From: Candidatus Thiodiazotropha sp. (ex Monitilora ramsayi)
GTDB taxonomy: Bacteria > Pseudomonadota > Gammaproteobacteria > Chromatiales > Chromatiaceae
NCBI GenBank assembly: GCA_025655575.1
Contig: JAHXIP010000029.1
Coordinates: 1 to 42,186 of the forward strand
Length of the DNA: 42,186 nt
Direction: 5' to 3'
Notes under the pieces: model-generated
Told to the model about the DNA's origin: nothing
Database searches by the model: none
What the model saw: the letters and a program-made list of their open reading frames with translations, nothing else
Shown here: positions 8,986 to 17,453 of the stretch, in pieces
Layout of the letters: each line of letters starts with the position of its first letter
Numbering within the stretch: the first letter of the stretch is position 1
Made by a program: the position numbers and the translations under genes

Positions 8986-9107
8986 AGCGCTCATTTCCTG
9001 AATTAACTGCCAACGCAGCCGAAAAGTATACCACAGCAGGCATACCGAAGAGCGCCATTATCAGCATATTTGCGCATATGGCAAGTCTTGTCTCTGTCGG
9101 GGGATCG

Positions 9108-9782
9108 CTACTCCTCGAGTGTATAGGCCATGGCGTAGTCGACCAGCATGGGACACTTGATTTCAGGCGGTATGCTGGGCAGTGGTAGAGAGGCCTCTAC
9201 CGCTTTACCGGCCGCTTTGCGCAGCAGGTTGTGTTTACCTCTCACATCGAGTTTATCTAGCTTACCGTCACACCCCAGTCGGAAGCTGACACGGATCATG
9301 CCCTGGAGATGTCGGCGTCTCGCGATCGTTGGATAGAATTTGTTTTTCTCTATCTGCGCCATCAACCTAGCCAGGTATTCGTTACGTACACTCTCTAGCT
9401 GGCGACTGGCAGGAGGCGGCGGTATGGGTGCGGCTGCTACAACCTCTTCTACCACTTCTTCGACTTTGGGCGGCTCAACCACAGGCATCGGCTGTGGCTT
9501 GGGCTTGGGTTTGGGCTTCGGTTTTGGTTTCGGCTTAGGCTTGGGCTTGGGTTTAGGCTCCGGCTGTTTTTTTACCTCTGGTGGAGGTGGCTCAACCACC
9601 GGCATTACGGTTTCGGATTTGGGTTGTGGGAAATTAAGTTGTACGAAAAGTGGCTTCTGGTCCCGCTCGATTTCTGCGGCTGAAATCAGGTTTCTATCTG
9701 ACCACTTGAATGCGACCAAGAGGTGTATCAGCAGTGAAACGACAACAGCCGCCAGACGCCAGCTAAAATCCTTCCCGATCAT
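9108..9782 (-). CDS. tonB: TonB energy transducer
   Basis: 224 residues. An N-terminal signal anchor (about residues 9-26) is followed by a Pro-rich periplasmic spacer with a pure Lys-Pro tract of about 20 residues, then a Glu/Val-rich stretch and a C-terminal TonB domain (about 135-224; RLMAQIEKNKFYP, GMIRVSFRLGCDGKLDKLDV). TonB couples the inner-membrane proton gradient, harvested by ExbB-ExbD, to outer-membrane receptors. It is the last gene of the seven-gene operon and overlaps exbD by ATGA, so it probably serves the receptor at 13398-15560. Confidence 0.93.
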   Translation of the reverse strand: MIGKDFSWRLAAVVVSLLIHLLVAFKWSDRNLISAAEIERDQKPLFVQLNFPQPKSETVMPVVEPPPPEVKKQPEPKPKPKPKPKPKPKPKPKPKPQPMPVVEPPKVEEVVEEVVAAAPIPPPPASRQLESVRNEYLARLMAQIEKNKFYPTIARRRHLQGMIRVSFRLGCDGKLDKLDVRGKHNLLRKAAGKAVEASLPLPSIPPEIKCPMLVDYAMAYTLEE

Positions 9783-10180
9783 GGTCGTTCTGTCAGAATA
9801 TCCAGTGATTCAGCACCTGCGGCCCTGGCGGCATCGATCACTTTTACCCCCAAACCGAACTGGGCTTTGTGATCGCCTTTGAGGCGAACAAAACTTTTTT
9901 CCGGTGCGTGCAGCGCACCCCTTAGCGACTCTTCCAGCTCATCCAAATGAACGGGATGGCCGTCGACCAGCAGTTGACCGTCCGGTGTCATGGCAATCTC
10001 AACGAACCCTTTATCTTCACTGACGGCACTGTTGGATGCATCCGGCAGATCAATGGGAATGGCATCGTCTTCTATGAAATGGGCCGTCAACATGAAAAAG
10101 ACCAGCAGTAAAAAGACAATATCGATCAGTGGTGTCAGATTGAGCACCATCGATGAGTGCCTTCGATATTCAGACGCCAT
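9779..10180 (-). CDS. exbD: ExbD, TonB-complex proton channel subunit
   Basis: 133 residues. A single transmembrane helix near the N terminus carries the essential Asp in LTPLIDIVFLLLVFFMLTA, the proton-path residue of ExbD/TolR. The remainder is a small periplasmic domain. It partners with the ExbB encoded immediately upstream (11-base overlap) and with TonB downstream (4-base overlap). The neighbours make ExbD more likely than TolR. Confidence 0.93.
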   Translation of the reverse strand: MASEYRRHSSMVLNLTPLIDIVFLLLVFFMLTAHFIEDDAIPIDLPDASNSAVSEDKGFVEIAMTPDGQLLVDGHPVHLDELEESLRGALHAPEKSFVRLKGDHKAQFGLGVKVIDAARAAGAESLDILTERP

Positions 10181-10832
10181 CGGTTATCTGTTCCCAAGTA
10201 TGGGGTTGTTCCGTTTCCTCCTCCTTTGCGGCTGTATTGCTGCGACGTTCGAGGAGCAGGGCGATACACCGATTCATGCGCTGTGCGCGTCGTTCGACAC
10301 CACCCTCCAGAAAATGCAGGAGAATCAGCAGTGGTATGGCAACGGCAAGACCTACGCCGGTGGTGATCATGGCCTCCCATATCCCTCCAGCCAACGCCTG
10401 TGCATCCACTTTTCCGCCAGCCTGCTCAATCACCATGAAGGCCTTGATCATGCCGGTGATGGTACCCAGCAAGCCTAGCAGGGGGGCCGTATTGCCAAGG
10501 ATACCCAAGGTGCGCAGGCCGAATTCCATGCGTTGGATCTCCTGTGACCGAATACGTTGCCCAACCCCTTGCAGGTCCTTCACACCTGCCCGGTCAGCCT
10601 CCACGATAGCCTGGATGATCCGTGCCTCCGGACCCTTTAACTGTGCGACGCTGTGGGTGGCATCCGATTGTTCCAGCAACCGGTCAAGCTTCGAGAGCCA
10701 CTGCTTGGGCAATTGGCGCAATCGCAAGAAGAGGAGATTCCGTTCCAGCACGATAGCCAGGCCGATAGACGAGTAGGCGGCGAGTATCCAGACGACGGGA
10801 CCGCCTTTGGCAAAAAGTTCAGCAATGTTCAT
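10170..10832 (-). CDS. exbB: ExbB, MotA/TolQ/ExbB family proton channel
   Basis: 220 residues with three transmembrane segments (near 12-28, 105-130 and 150-175). The conserved family segment around LGILGNTAPLLGLLGTITGMIKAF is present, as is the third helix MITTGVGLAVAIPLLILLHFL. It forms the pentameric channel around the ExbD dimer that powers TonB. It overlaps the CcdA-like gene by ATGA and exbD by 11 bases. The C-terminal tail is hydrophilic and cytoplasmic. Confidence 0.92.
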   Translation of the reverse strand: MNIAELFAKGGPVVWILAAYSSIGLAIVLERNLLFLRLRQLPKQWLSKLDRLLEQSDATHSVAQLKGPEARIIQAIVEADRAGVKDLQGVGQRIRSQEIQRMEFGLRTLGILGNTAPLLGLLGTITGMIKAFMVIEQAGGKVDAQALAGGIWEAMITTGVGLAVAIPLLILLHFLEGGVERRAQRMNRCIALLLERRSNTAAKEEETEQPHTWEQITDGV

Positions 10833-11539
10833 GGTGTCATCCAGCCCAGTGCGGTGGCAGTGCCGGTCATCATCAACAGAACCACACTGGTATTTTCAAG
10901 CGCAACGCGATGGCGCGATAAATGGTGCCTGATCTGATGTCCGAAATGAGCTACACCGAAAGCAAAGACCAGTGTAGGGACAAATACGGCACCGAGGGCA
11001 AAACCGGTTCCCAAAGAGATGCCGCTGATAATACTGGCACTGGTGGCTGATGCAAGCACCACCGTCATTAATGGCGCACAGGGGTTGAGTGCCATGCCCA
11101 GCCCCATCAGAAAGAGACTGCCAGGCAGCATTTTCCCAACAGGAGGTGTGTCATCATCACGGGATTCGATATCCAGTGTTGTGCCAGGGGGTTGGCCACA
11201 AGATTTACCACAGGCCGATCGGTTACGGCGAAACAGAATCGAAAGTCCGACCAGCAGTGTTGCCGCACCCAGCAGCCAGCGCACCCATGGCGCTGCGAGC
11301 CAGTCCTGTACCCAGAGACCGAGACCACCTGCCAAACCACCCAGCAGGGAATAGCCGGTGAGCCGGCCCAGTGTAAAGGGCGCTAAGGTTTGCCAGGCCT
11401 TTTTGATGCCACCCTCCGTGGCAGCAAAAACCGGCCCGAGATAGGGCAGGCAGGCAATGTTGCAGGGACCGGCACCATAACCCAGTCCGAGCAAAAGCGC
11501 AGCACCGAAGCTGAGGACAATGGGCTCGATGGGCATCAT
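10829..11539 (-). CDS. CcdA/DsbD-like (SafE-type) multi-pass membrane protein
   Basis: 236 residues, about six transmembrane helices. The first helix carries GAGPCNIACLPYLGP and a later one NPCAPL. The two membrane-embedded Cys-Pro motifs placed in repeated halves resemble the DsbD_2/CcdA fold that passes reducing equivalents across the inner membrane, a group often labelled sulfite exporter TauE/SafE. A loop between the halves holds an extra CGKSCG pair that could bind metal. Its place between a polyferredoxin and ExbB suggests a role in thiol or metal reduction linked to uptake, but the substrate is unknown. It overlaps both neighbours by ATGA. Confidence 0.75.
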   Translation of the reverse strand: MMPIEPIVLSFGAALLLGLGYGAGPCNIACLPYLGPVFAATEGGIKKAWQTLAPFTLGRLTGYSLLGGLAGGLGLWVQDWLAAPWVRWLLGAATLLVGLSILFRRNRSACGKSCGQPPGTTLDIESRDDDTPPVGKMLPGSLFLMGLGMALNPCAPLMTVVLASATSASIISGISLGTGFALGAVFVPTLVFAFGVAHFGHQIRHHLSRHRVALENTSVVLLMMTGTATALGWMTP

Positions 11540-12591
11540 GGGGTCTTTACCTGAGCTTTACTGCGGTCTCTCTTCAGCCATTGCAAGAGATTGGATTTTT
11601 CCCATTTTGTCTGCGCCTTTTTACGTGACTTGAAATAGTCAGGACCTGAGGTAAAGACAGGAATCAATGCATATTTCATCTGTAAGACATCTTTATCGGG
11701 ACAGAACTCCACACATCGGCCACAGAGTGTGCAATCCTCGAACGTCACATCACGCCGCTCCATATCAGTGTGAATTTCACGAATGTCCATGGGGCAGGCC
11801 TTGGCACAGAGTCCGCAGCGATCACATCTGGGTGTACCGTTTTTCACCAGTCTCAGCAGGCCGAGTTTGCGAAATGTGGCATGCAGCGCAAGCATCGGGC
11901 AGATTCGGCAGAAGGGCTGCCTGACGGTCAGCGCCAATGCCACCATTAGACCAAACAGGAAATCGGCCAGAAGCGAAAGCACGATAGTGGTTGTGTTGGC
12001 AGTATCTACATACAGTTGAGAAGTATCACCTGTGGCCAGTGTTGTCAGTATGCGGCTGGGACAGATGCGGCAGAAGGGATCGCCCAGATCATGGTTTACC
12101 ATGCCGATACCGGCCAGCAGGGGAAAACCGAAGACCAGGAGCAGCAGAATGAACCACTTCACTGGGCGAATACGATTGACCAGTCCTTCATCCAGAGACT
12201 CCCGGCGGGCCAGACCGATCTTTTGACCGATCATGTATAAAAAATCCTGGAAGGTGCCCAGGGGACAGATCCAGCCGCAGAATGCCTTGTTGAGAAAGAC
12301 AAACAGCAAGAGGAATGTGCCCAGTGTGATGAGTGTCGGCATGATCCCCATCACCAGGTTGCCGCCTTTGGCGATGGCTTCACCCAGCCGGTGATCCATC
12401 TGATGCTGAATAGGGATCAGGGTACAGAGGTCGGCGCCCTGTTGATCGTAGGCACAGCTTAACGCAGGCAGGGCACCACTGATCTTATCTTCCAGGTAGT
12501 AGCCGGTGATAACACCACCGTAGACAAAAAAGACAAATGCGGCGATCTGTACCAGTTTTCGAATCGAGGAGAGATTGATGATGCCGTTCAT
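11536..12591 (-). CDS. NapH/NosR/CcoG-type membrane polyferredoxin
   Basis: 351 residues. About five transmembrane helices carry cysteine motifs at membrane edges (CGWICPLG, CRICPSR, CRICPML), followed by two canonical ferredoxin motifs, CDRCGLCAKACP and CTLCGRCVEFCP, near residues 253-290. This is the architecture of quinol- or ferredoxin-linked electron-transfer proteins such as NapH and the C-terminal half of NosR; CcoG of the same broad group reduces copper. No nitrate or nitrous oxide reductase genes are nearby. The tightly coupled TonB receptor operon suggests that it supplies electrons for reducing an imported metal, which is inference. It overlaps both neighbouring genes by ATGA. Confidence 0.8.
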   Translation of the reverse strand: MNGIINLSSIRKLVQIAAFVFFVYGGVITGYYLEDKISGALPALSCAYDQQGADLCTLIPIQHQMDHRLGEAIAKGGNLVMGIMPTLITLGTFLLLFVFLNKAFCGWICPLGTFQDFLYMIGQKIGLARRESLDEGLVNRIRPVKWFILLLLVFGFPLLAGIGMVNHDLGDPFCRICPSRILTTLATGDTSQLYVDTANTTTIVLSLLADFLFGLMVALALTVRQPFCRICPMLALHATFRKLGLLRLVKNGTPRCDRCGLCAKACPMDIREIHTDMERRDVTFEDCTLCGRCVEFCPDKDVLQMKYALIPVFTSGPDYFKSRKKAQTKWEKSNLLQWLKRDRSKAQVKTP

Positions 12592-13388
12592 GCCTTCTTA
12601 CCTGCAGTTTTTTTAGTTTTGCCAATGAGGCCGCCGACAATCAGGCCGAGACCAGCCACCAGCAGACCCATTCGGGTCGACTGCCAGTGTGAGGGGGCAA
12701 CCCGGTACTCGGCTGTGAGCGTGGTCTGATAGTCGATGTCGCCATCCTGAATCACAGCACTGATGGCGAGCTCTGCACTACGGCGGTCCCGCTCTCCTGT
12801 GACGATATCGGGAAAATCATCCGGTAGATGGAACGCCACACGTCCGGATTCATCGGTCGATGCCTGCATCTGACTACCATTGTCTGTTTCTAAGCTCACG
12901 GGGATACCAACGGCAGGTGCGCCATGTATGCGTAGCAGGAAGCCCCAGGTCTGATCCGAATGGTAGTGATTGTGTTCGCGAGGGATCGGATCGGGCACAA
13001 TCTCGAATGCGGTTTTTTCCGTACCGGCAAGTTCGCTGGGGCTTCGCTTACTCGGTCGGCCGAATTGATACTCATAGCGAATCACGGCTTCTTTACTGTC
13101 ACCCCAGTCCTTTTCGGCGATCACGACATGATAGTTATCCGTACCTGTCTTGGGGATCGTGATACCGCCATGCTCGAACGTCAGCGGCTGGGTGGTAAGG
13201 TCAGGTTTCCACAGTGTTATCTTGGCCCCATCGCTGTTTTCCAACATGAGTTTTTTCGGTCCACGATGACTGTGTGCCGGGGGCTGAGGTTGCGTGGGTT
13301 TGTCACCTGCCTCCTCGGCGCTTTTGGCGACCGGGAGAGTTAACATCAGGGCCATGGCTAGCATTGATAAGGGTTTGTATCTCTTCAT
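12588..13388 (-). CDS. DUF4198-like periplasmic protein with C-terminal membrane anchor
   Basis: 266 residues. It has a cleavable signal peptide ending near AKSA, then a His-containing segment (HSHRGPKK), a beta-rich region with HNHYHSDQTWGF and an Ig/carboxypeptidase-like part (GIPVSLETDNGS, DESGRVAFHLPDD), and a single C-terminal transmembrane helix with a basic tail. The pattern resembles the DUF4198 group, members of which accompany nickel/cobalt importers. His clusters support metal contact. It lies between the receptor gene (9-base gap) and the polyferredoxin (ATGA overlap). The family assignment is from general pattern, not from a search. Confidence 0.6.
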   Translation of the reverse strand: MKRYKPLSMLAMALMLTLPVAKSAEEAGDKPTQPQPPAHSHRGPKKLMLENSDGAKITLWKPDLTTQPLTFEHGGITIPKTGTDNYHVVIAEKDWGDSKEAVIRYEYQFGRPSKRSPSELAGTEKTAFEIVPDPIPREHNHYHSDQTWGFLLRIHGAPAVGIPVSLETDNGSQMQASTDESGRVAFHLPDDFPDIVTGERDRRSAELAISAVIQDGDIDYQTTLTAEYRVAPSHWQSTRMGLLVAGLGLIVGGLIGKTKKTAGKKA

Positions 13389-13397
13389 GGGAGGTCC

Positions 13398-15560
13398 TCA
13401 AAAGCTGTAGGCGTAGCTCAGCATGGCGGTGCGGGGAGCGCCGGCCGAATAACTTTTGTCGCCGTTTGTGCGCTTAGTCACTTCAGTGGCATAGCGTTTG
13501 TCAAACAGATTAGAGACATTCAACTGCACACTATGGGGACCGGCGGCATAACCCAGCATCAGATTGGTGAGAAACTCATAGCCTTTATATTTCTCCGTGT
13601 TGGCGTTATCCATGTAATAGCTTCCCCAGCTGGTGCTGCGGACCACAGCCTTGAAACCGGAGGGGTGGTTATAGCCCAATGCGAGACTGTATTGCTGTCT
13701 GGGTACGAATGGCAGTTGGTTGCCTGATCGGTCTTCTGGAATCTCAACCGGACCTGCGCGAACCAATTCGATGAAGTCTTCGAAGGTGTAATCGCTGTAG
13801 GCGAATCCACCCTCCATCCAGTACCGCTTTGTCAGGTTATATCGTCCGCTGATCTCCACGCCTTTCTTGGATGTTTTGCCCGCATTCTGATGCTCGGTAC
13901 TCATGTCGGCATTGAGGACTTTTACAATCTCATCACTGACTCTGGTGTTATAGATTGCGAGATCCAGCGACCAGTCCCGAGCGCGCCCCTTCAGGCCTAT
14001 CTCGATATTTCGCGCTGTCGCTGCATCCAGCATCGGGTTGCTCTGAATCTCTGTCTCGGAGGGGACCTGGCCGGATTGGGCGGCTACGCCGTAGAGATTG
14101 AAAATCTCATTCAGGGCATAGGTGATGCCCAATTTGGGTGAGAAAAGGTTGAAGGTCTTGTCTGTCTTGGTGACTTCCGGCGAGGCAAAAGTGACATAGC
14201 TGTTACTTCCCCATTCGTACTTTCCATAGGCCGTGTTGTCGATATCGAAACTGTTGCGGTCGTAGCGGAAACCGATATCCAACGTTGTCTTGTCCGTGGG
14301 ACGCAGGGTCTCCTGCAGGAAAAAACCGTAGAGGGTGTTGGTGGCATCTTCCACTTCCAGCAGATCGCCCCTCTCATCAGAAAGAGTCCGAAGTATTGGA
14401 GCGACAGGATTCCAGGGTGTAGTTGGTCCGGGTACCCAGTCTCTATACTCGTATTTTTTTGAATCTTCTGTCTCATCCCGACGGGCTGTAATACCGCTAA
14501 CCAGCGTGCTTTCACCCCATAGCTGATGACGGTAGGCGAATTCCAGATCCGTACCGATAACCGTGGTGCCCGGATTGTCATTGATGGCACCCGTGACAGG
14601 GTGGTAGTGGTCCCAATGATTGGCGTAGATCCGCGGTTTGAGGGTCAGATCGCCGATCTCCTGCTCATAGCGGGAGTTGAAGAACCAGATGGTGGAGTAG
14701 CGCCCGCTGTGCTGCCATTGGCTGCTGGTGTCGCGTTGTTCACCGCTGTCGAGGTATCTCTCGAAATCGTTTTCGTCCATTGAGCCGGGGAGCTGCAGGT
14801 CGGCTTTGTGATAGCTCAGTTCCGATTCCAGAGTGGCCTCATTGTCTAGCAGGAGTCCGTGCTTGAGACTGACCTGACTCGATTCGAACTCGTTCCAGTC
14901 ACGCCAATCGTTATCGCTCTTGCGATAGGATGTGGTCACTGAGAAGGCATTGCTGTCGTTGATGTCGCCAGCCACGCGGCCATGCAGGTTGGACTGGCCA
15001 TACTCGCCAACACCGACCTTGACCCGGTTACTGTCGGTATCGAAGACCGATTTTGAGATAATCTGTATGGTGCCGCCTGAAGACCCGGCCCCATAAAGAG
15101 AGCCCGGGCCTTTGGTAATCTCGATTCGCTCGATATCCTGGGTGTCGATGAAATCGAAGCGGGAGAAACTGTCGGGATCGGTCATTGGCACACCATCACG
15201 GATCACCATGATTTCACGCACGCCGTAATTGGCCTTCTGGCCCGCACCGCGGATGATCAGTCGACTGTCGTAGGCTGAGTTCTTGGAGTCAATAAGAACG
15301 CCGGGTGTGCCCTGTATGGCGTCTTTGATATTGAACATTTTTTCGCTTTCGATGCGCTTCGAATCGATCACATCGATGGCGCCTGCCACCTCCTTGGTGC
15401 CACGCTCGATACGGGTGGCGGTGACGCTGATGACGTCATAGTCCGTAGAATCCTCAGAGATGGCAGAGGCGCTCTCTTCGGCAAAGGTTAGTGTGGGGGT
15501 CAGTGTGGATAGGATAGAGAGGGTCAGGATCTGTTGCTTTTTTATCGTCAGGTACTTCAT
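13398..15560 (-). CDS. TonB-dependent outer-membrane receptor
   Basis: 720 residues. After the signal peptide (ending near LTFA) comes a TonB-box-like DVISVTATR, then the plug domain (about 45-165; GTPGVLID, LIIRGAG, IERIEITKGPGSLYGAGSSGG) and a 22-strand barrel ending in the typical aromatic terminus MLSYAYSF. Substrate cannot be read from sequence: it resembles the general siderophore/metal receptor group. It is the first gene of the operon that continues with a DUF4198-like protein, polyferredoxin, CcdA-like protein and ExbB-ExbD-TonB, which points to a metal or metal complex. GGA stands 8 bases before the ATG. A palindrome 170 bases upstream may be its operator. Confidence 0.92.
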   Translation of the reverse strand: MKYLTIKKQQILTLSILSTLTPTLTFAEESASAISEDSTDYDVISVTATRIERGTKEVAGAIDVIDSKRIESEKMFNIKDAIQGTPGVLIDSKNSAYDSRLIIRGAGQKANYGVREIMVIRDGVPMTDPDSFSRFDFIDTQDIERIEITKGPGSLYGAGSSGGTIQIISKSVFDTDSNRVKVGVGEYGQSNLHGRVAGDINDSNAFSVTTSYRKSDNDWRDWNEFESSQVSLKHGLLLDNEATLESELSYHKADLQLPGSMDENDFERYLDSGEQRDTSSQWQHSGRYSTIWFFNSRYEQEIGDLTLKPRIYANHWDHYHPVTGAINDNPGTTVIGTDLEFAYRHQLWGESTLVSGITARRDETEDSKKYEYRDWVPGPTTPWNPVAPILRTLSDERGDLLEVEDATNTLYGFFLQETLRPTDKTTLDIGFRYDRNSFDIDNTAYGKYEWGSNSYVTFASPEVTKTDKTFNLFSPKLGITYALNEIFNLYGVAAQSGQVPSETEIQSNPMLDAATARNIEIGLKGRARDWSLDLAIYNTRVSDEIVKVLNADMSTEHQNAGKTSKKGVEISGRYNLTKRYWMEGGFAYSDYTFEDFIELVRAGPVEIPEDRSGNQLPFVPRQQYSLALGYNHPSGFKAVVRSTSWGSYYMDNANTEKYKGYEFLTNLMLGYAAGPHSVQLNVSNLFDKRYATEVTKRTNGDKSYSAGAPRTAMLSYAYSF

Positions 15561-15728
15561 TCAATATTTCCGCCAATCAGTAATGAGTCGATCATTTGGC
15601 TTCAATGCGATGCAGAGGGGAATAATGTGACATCTTTCTCGCAATGAGCTCCCGTCGAAAGTAGCAATTCATGAGCCACTTGTATCTTATTGATATGAAA
15701 AGAAAATAATATGTAGCGGAAAGACAGG

Positions 15729-15762
15729 TAGGTGAAATCACCTAAAAAATAGGGGAAATCAC
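15729..15762. promoter_or_regulatory. Candidate operator upstream of the TonB-receptor operon
   Basis: A perfect 7-2-7 palindrome, TAGGTGA-AA-TCACCTA, at 15729-15744 is followed by six A and then a second, imperfect half (TAGGGGAAATCAC). It lies between the bpt stop and the receptor start, 170 bases before the receptor ATG. No U-tract follows it in the minus direction, so an operator is more likely than a terminator. It does not match the classical Fur box. Confidence 0.45.
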
Positions 15763-15799
15763 GCAGATTGATCTGGCGGGAGCGATTGTGTAGTGAGAA

Positions 15800-16531
15800 T
15801 TAGTGTTGGTGTAGTATCCAGCCCTGGCCGGACCAAGCCTCATAGGGGCGAAAGCGGGTCTTGTAGTTCATCTTGTCGCAATCCTTGACCCAGAAACCGG
15901 GATAGACCCAATCCTTTCCCAGTGCTTGTGCATGGTATATCTGCCAAAGAAGGGCGAAGACGCCAAGGCCATCCTGACTGAATTCGGTATCGTAGAAGGT
16001 GTAGATGGATGAGGTGCCATTGGGCAGGATATCGCTGACGGCGACGGCTGCCAGCTCGCCCTCTTTGCGGAATTCGATGAACTCTGTCTCCGACCAGTCA
16101 CAGGTGAGAAATTGAAGATACTGTCCAGGGCTGTTGCAGGTCATGGTGCCTTCGGGGTGGCGTTGCAGCAGATAGCGTTTGTAAAGCTGAAAATGCGCTT
16201 CCTGAAACTCAGCCGTCACGGGCCTGACCTGATAACGGGGTGAGTTCTGTTTCCAGTTGCGCCGCTGGCTACGTGATGGTTTGAACGACGCTACTGGCAG
16301 ACGAAGTGAGACACAGGCATCACAAACCGCGCAGGCGGGTTGATAGAGATAGCAACCGCTACGCCGAAATCCCCGATCTATCAGTTGCTGGTAGATCTCC
16401 GATGTGACTTTTGCCGAAGGGTCCAGAAATAGGCTGCGGGCTTCCCTGTCAGGCAAATAGGAGCACTCGTGTGCCTGGCTGATATAGAGCGCATAGGCGC
16501 TGTCCTGATTGAAACCGCCGTCGTTCAGCAT
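15800..16531 (-). CDS. bpt: Aspartate/glutamate leucyltransferase (Bpt)
   Basis: About 243 residues. Bpt transfers Leu from Leu-tRNA to proteins with N-terminal Asp or Glu, creating an N-degron recognised by ClpS. Diagnostic are CSYLPDREARSLFLDP at the N terminus, CYLYQPACAVCDACVSLRLPV (the Cys-rich segment shared with arginyltransferases), FTCDWSETEF-like and YTFYDTEF motifs, and YPGFWVKDCDKMNYKTRFRP at the C terminus. An in-frame ATG exists at 16549, but the ATG at 16531 has GGAG 8 bases upstream and is preferred. It overlaps aat by 7 bases, forming a two-gene operon. Confidence 0.93.
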   Translation of the reverse strand: MLNDGGFNQDSAYALYISQAHECSYLPDREARSLFLDPSAKVTSEIYQQLIDRGFRRSGCYLYQPACAVCDACVSLRLPVASFKPSRSQRRNWKQNSPRYQVRPVTAEFQEAHFQLYKRYLLQRHPEGTMTCNSPGQYLQFLTCDWSETEFIEFRKEGELAAVAVSDILPNGTSSIYTFYDTEFSQDGLGVFALLWQIYHAQALGKDWVYPGFWVKDCDKMNYKTRFRPYEAWSGQGWILHQH

Positions 16532-17244
16532 GTTTCGATCTCCGGACAAATCATGGGGAGATCAGACCAGCTGCCAGGGCGTCCCGGCAGACGGGTCCAT
16601 CCGGAAAGATTGTGGCAGAAAACCTGACGCGGGATTTGTTCTGCACCCAAGCTGGCAAGATGTGGTGTGTAGACTTGGCAATCAATCATTCTATATCCCC
16701 AGTCCGACAGTGTGTGGCTCAGATGCACCAAGGCGATTTTGGAACTGTCCTGAACTTGGCTGAACATGGATTCACCGAAGAACACAGCGCCTATCGCCAT
16801 ACCGTAGAGGCCGCCCACGAGAACTCCATCCTGCCAGACCTCTACCGAGTGGGCCAGCCCCAGTGCGTGTTGCTGGTGATACGCCTCTATCATTTCCGGT
16901 AGCAGCCAGGTACCGGGCGAGTTGTCTCTGGGTGCTGCACAGCCTTTGATAACACCAGCAAAATCCCGATCGAAACTAACCTGAAACTGCTTTCTTCTCA
17001 ATGTCTTACGAAGACTCCGGCTGATCCTGATTTTTTCAGGATAGAGCACTGTCCGGGGGTCAGGGGACCACCAGAGAATCGGTTCATCTTCACTGAACCA
17101 GGGGAAAATACCCTGCATATAGGCACTGATTAGCCGCTGTGGTGTGAGGTCGCCACCGACAGCGAGCAGACCATTGGGCTCACGCTCTGCCAGTGAGACA
17201 TCGGGAAAGGGTGCTGAAGGTTCTTCGTCTAGCAGGAAGATCAT
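16525..17244 (-). CDS. aat: Leucyl/phenylalanyl-tRNA-protein transferase
   Basis: 239 residues, the usual Aat length. It adds Leu or Phe to proteins with N-terminal Lys or Arg, producing substrates for ClpS-ClpAP. Visible motifs are GLLAVGGDLTPQRLISAYMQGIFPWF, WWSPDPRTVLYPE, GTWLLPEMIEAY and GESMFSQVQDSSKIALVHL. It overlaps bpt at its 3' end. In E. coli aat directly follows infA; here a 6.5-kb TonB operon and bpt lie between them. Confidence 0.96.
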   Translation of the reverse strand: MIFLLDEEPSAPFPDVSLAEREPNGLLAVGGDLTPQRLISAYMQGIFPWFSEDEPILWWSPDPRTVLYPEKIRISRSLRKTLRRKQFQVSFDRDFAGVIKGCAAPRDNSPGTWLLPEMIEAYHQQHALGLAHSVEVWQDGVLVGGLYGMAIGAVFFGESMFSQVQDSSKIALVHLSHTLSDWGYRMIDCQVYTPHLASLGAEQIPRQVFCHNLSGWTRLPGRPGSWSDLPMICPEIETC

Positions 17245-17453
17245 CGTGTTTTTTCTTAAGATGTATAACTGAATTATATGATTATCCTAACAGGCACTTG
17301 TTTTAGCGGAAAAAAGTTCGCATTATTCACTTCGTCACTTTATGGTTTTCTAGCACAGTTTCGTAAAGACTTGGCATCTGTTTTTCAAAGGGCTGCCAGG
17401 TTGAATCGAACCGCTTGTTATATGCCTGACTAAATTTAGGACTGGAGAGACTA

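Noticed and set aside
9340..9882. Gly-rich open frame of about 180 codons on the plus strand
   Set aside because: It is the antisense of the Lys-Pro tract of tonB; no independent coding evidence.
10153..10776. Arg/Ser-rich open frame of about 200 codons opposite exbB
   Set aside because: Antisense to a well-supported exbB with membrane helices.
15561..15799. Fur box ahead of the TonB receptor
   Set aside because: No match to the GATAATGATAATCATTATC-type pattern; the palindrome found has a different sequence.
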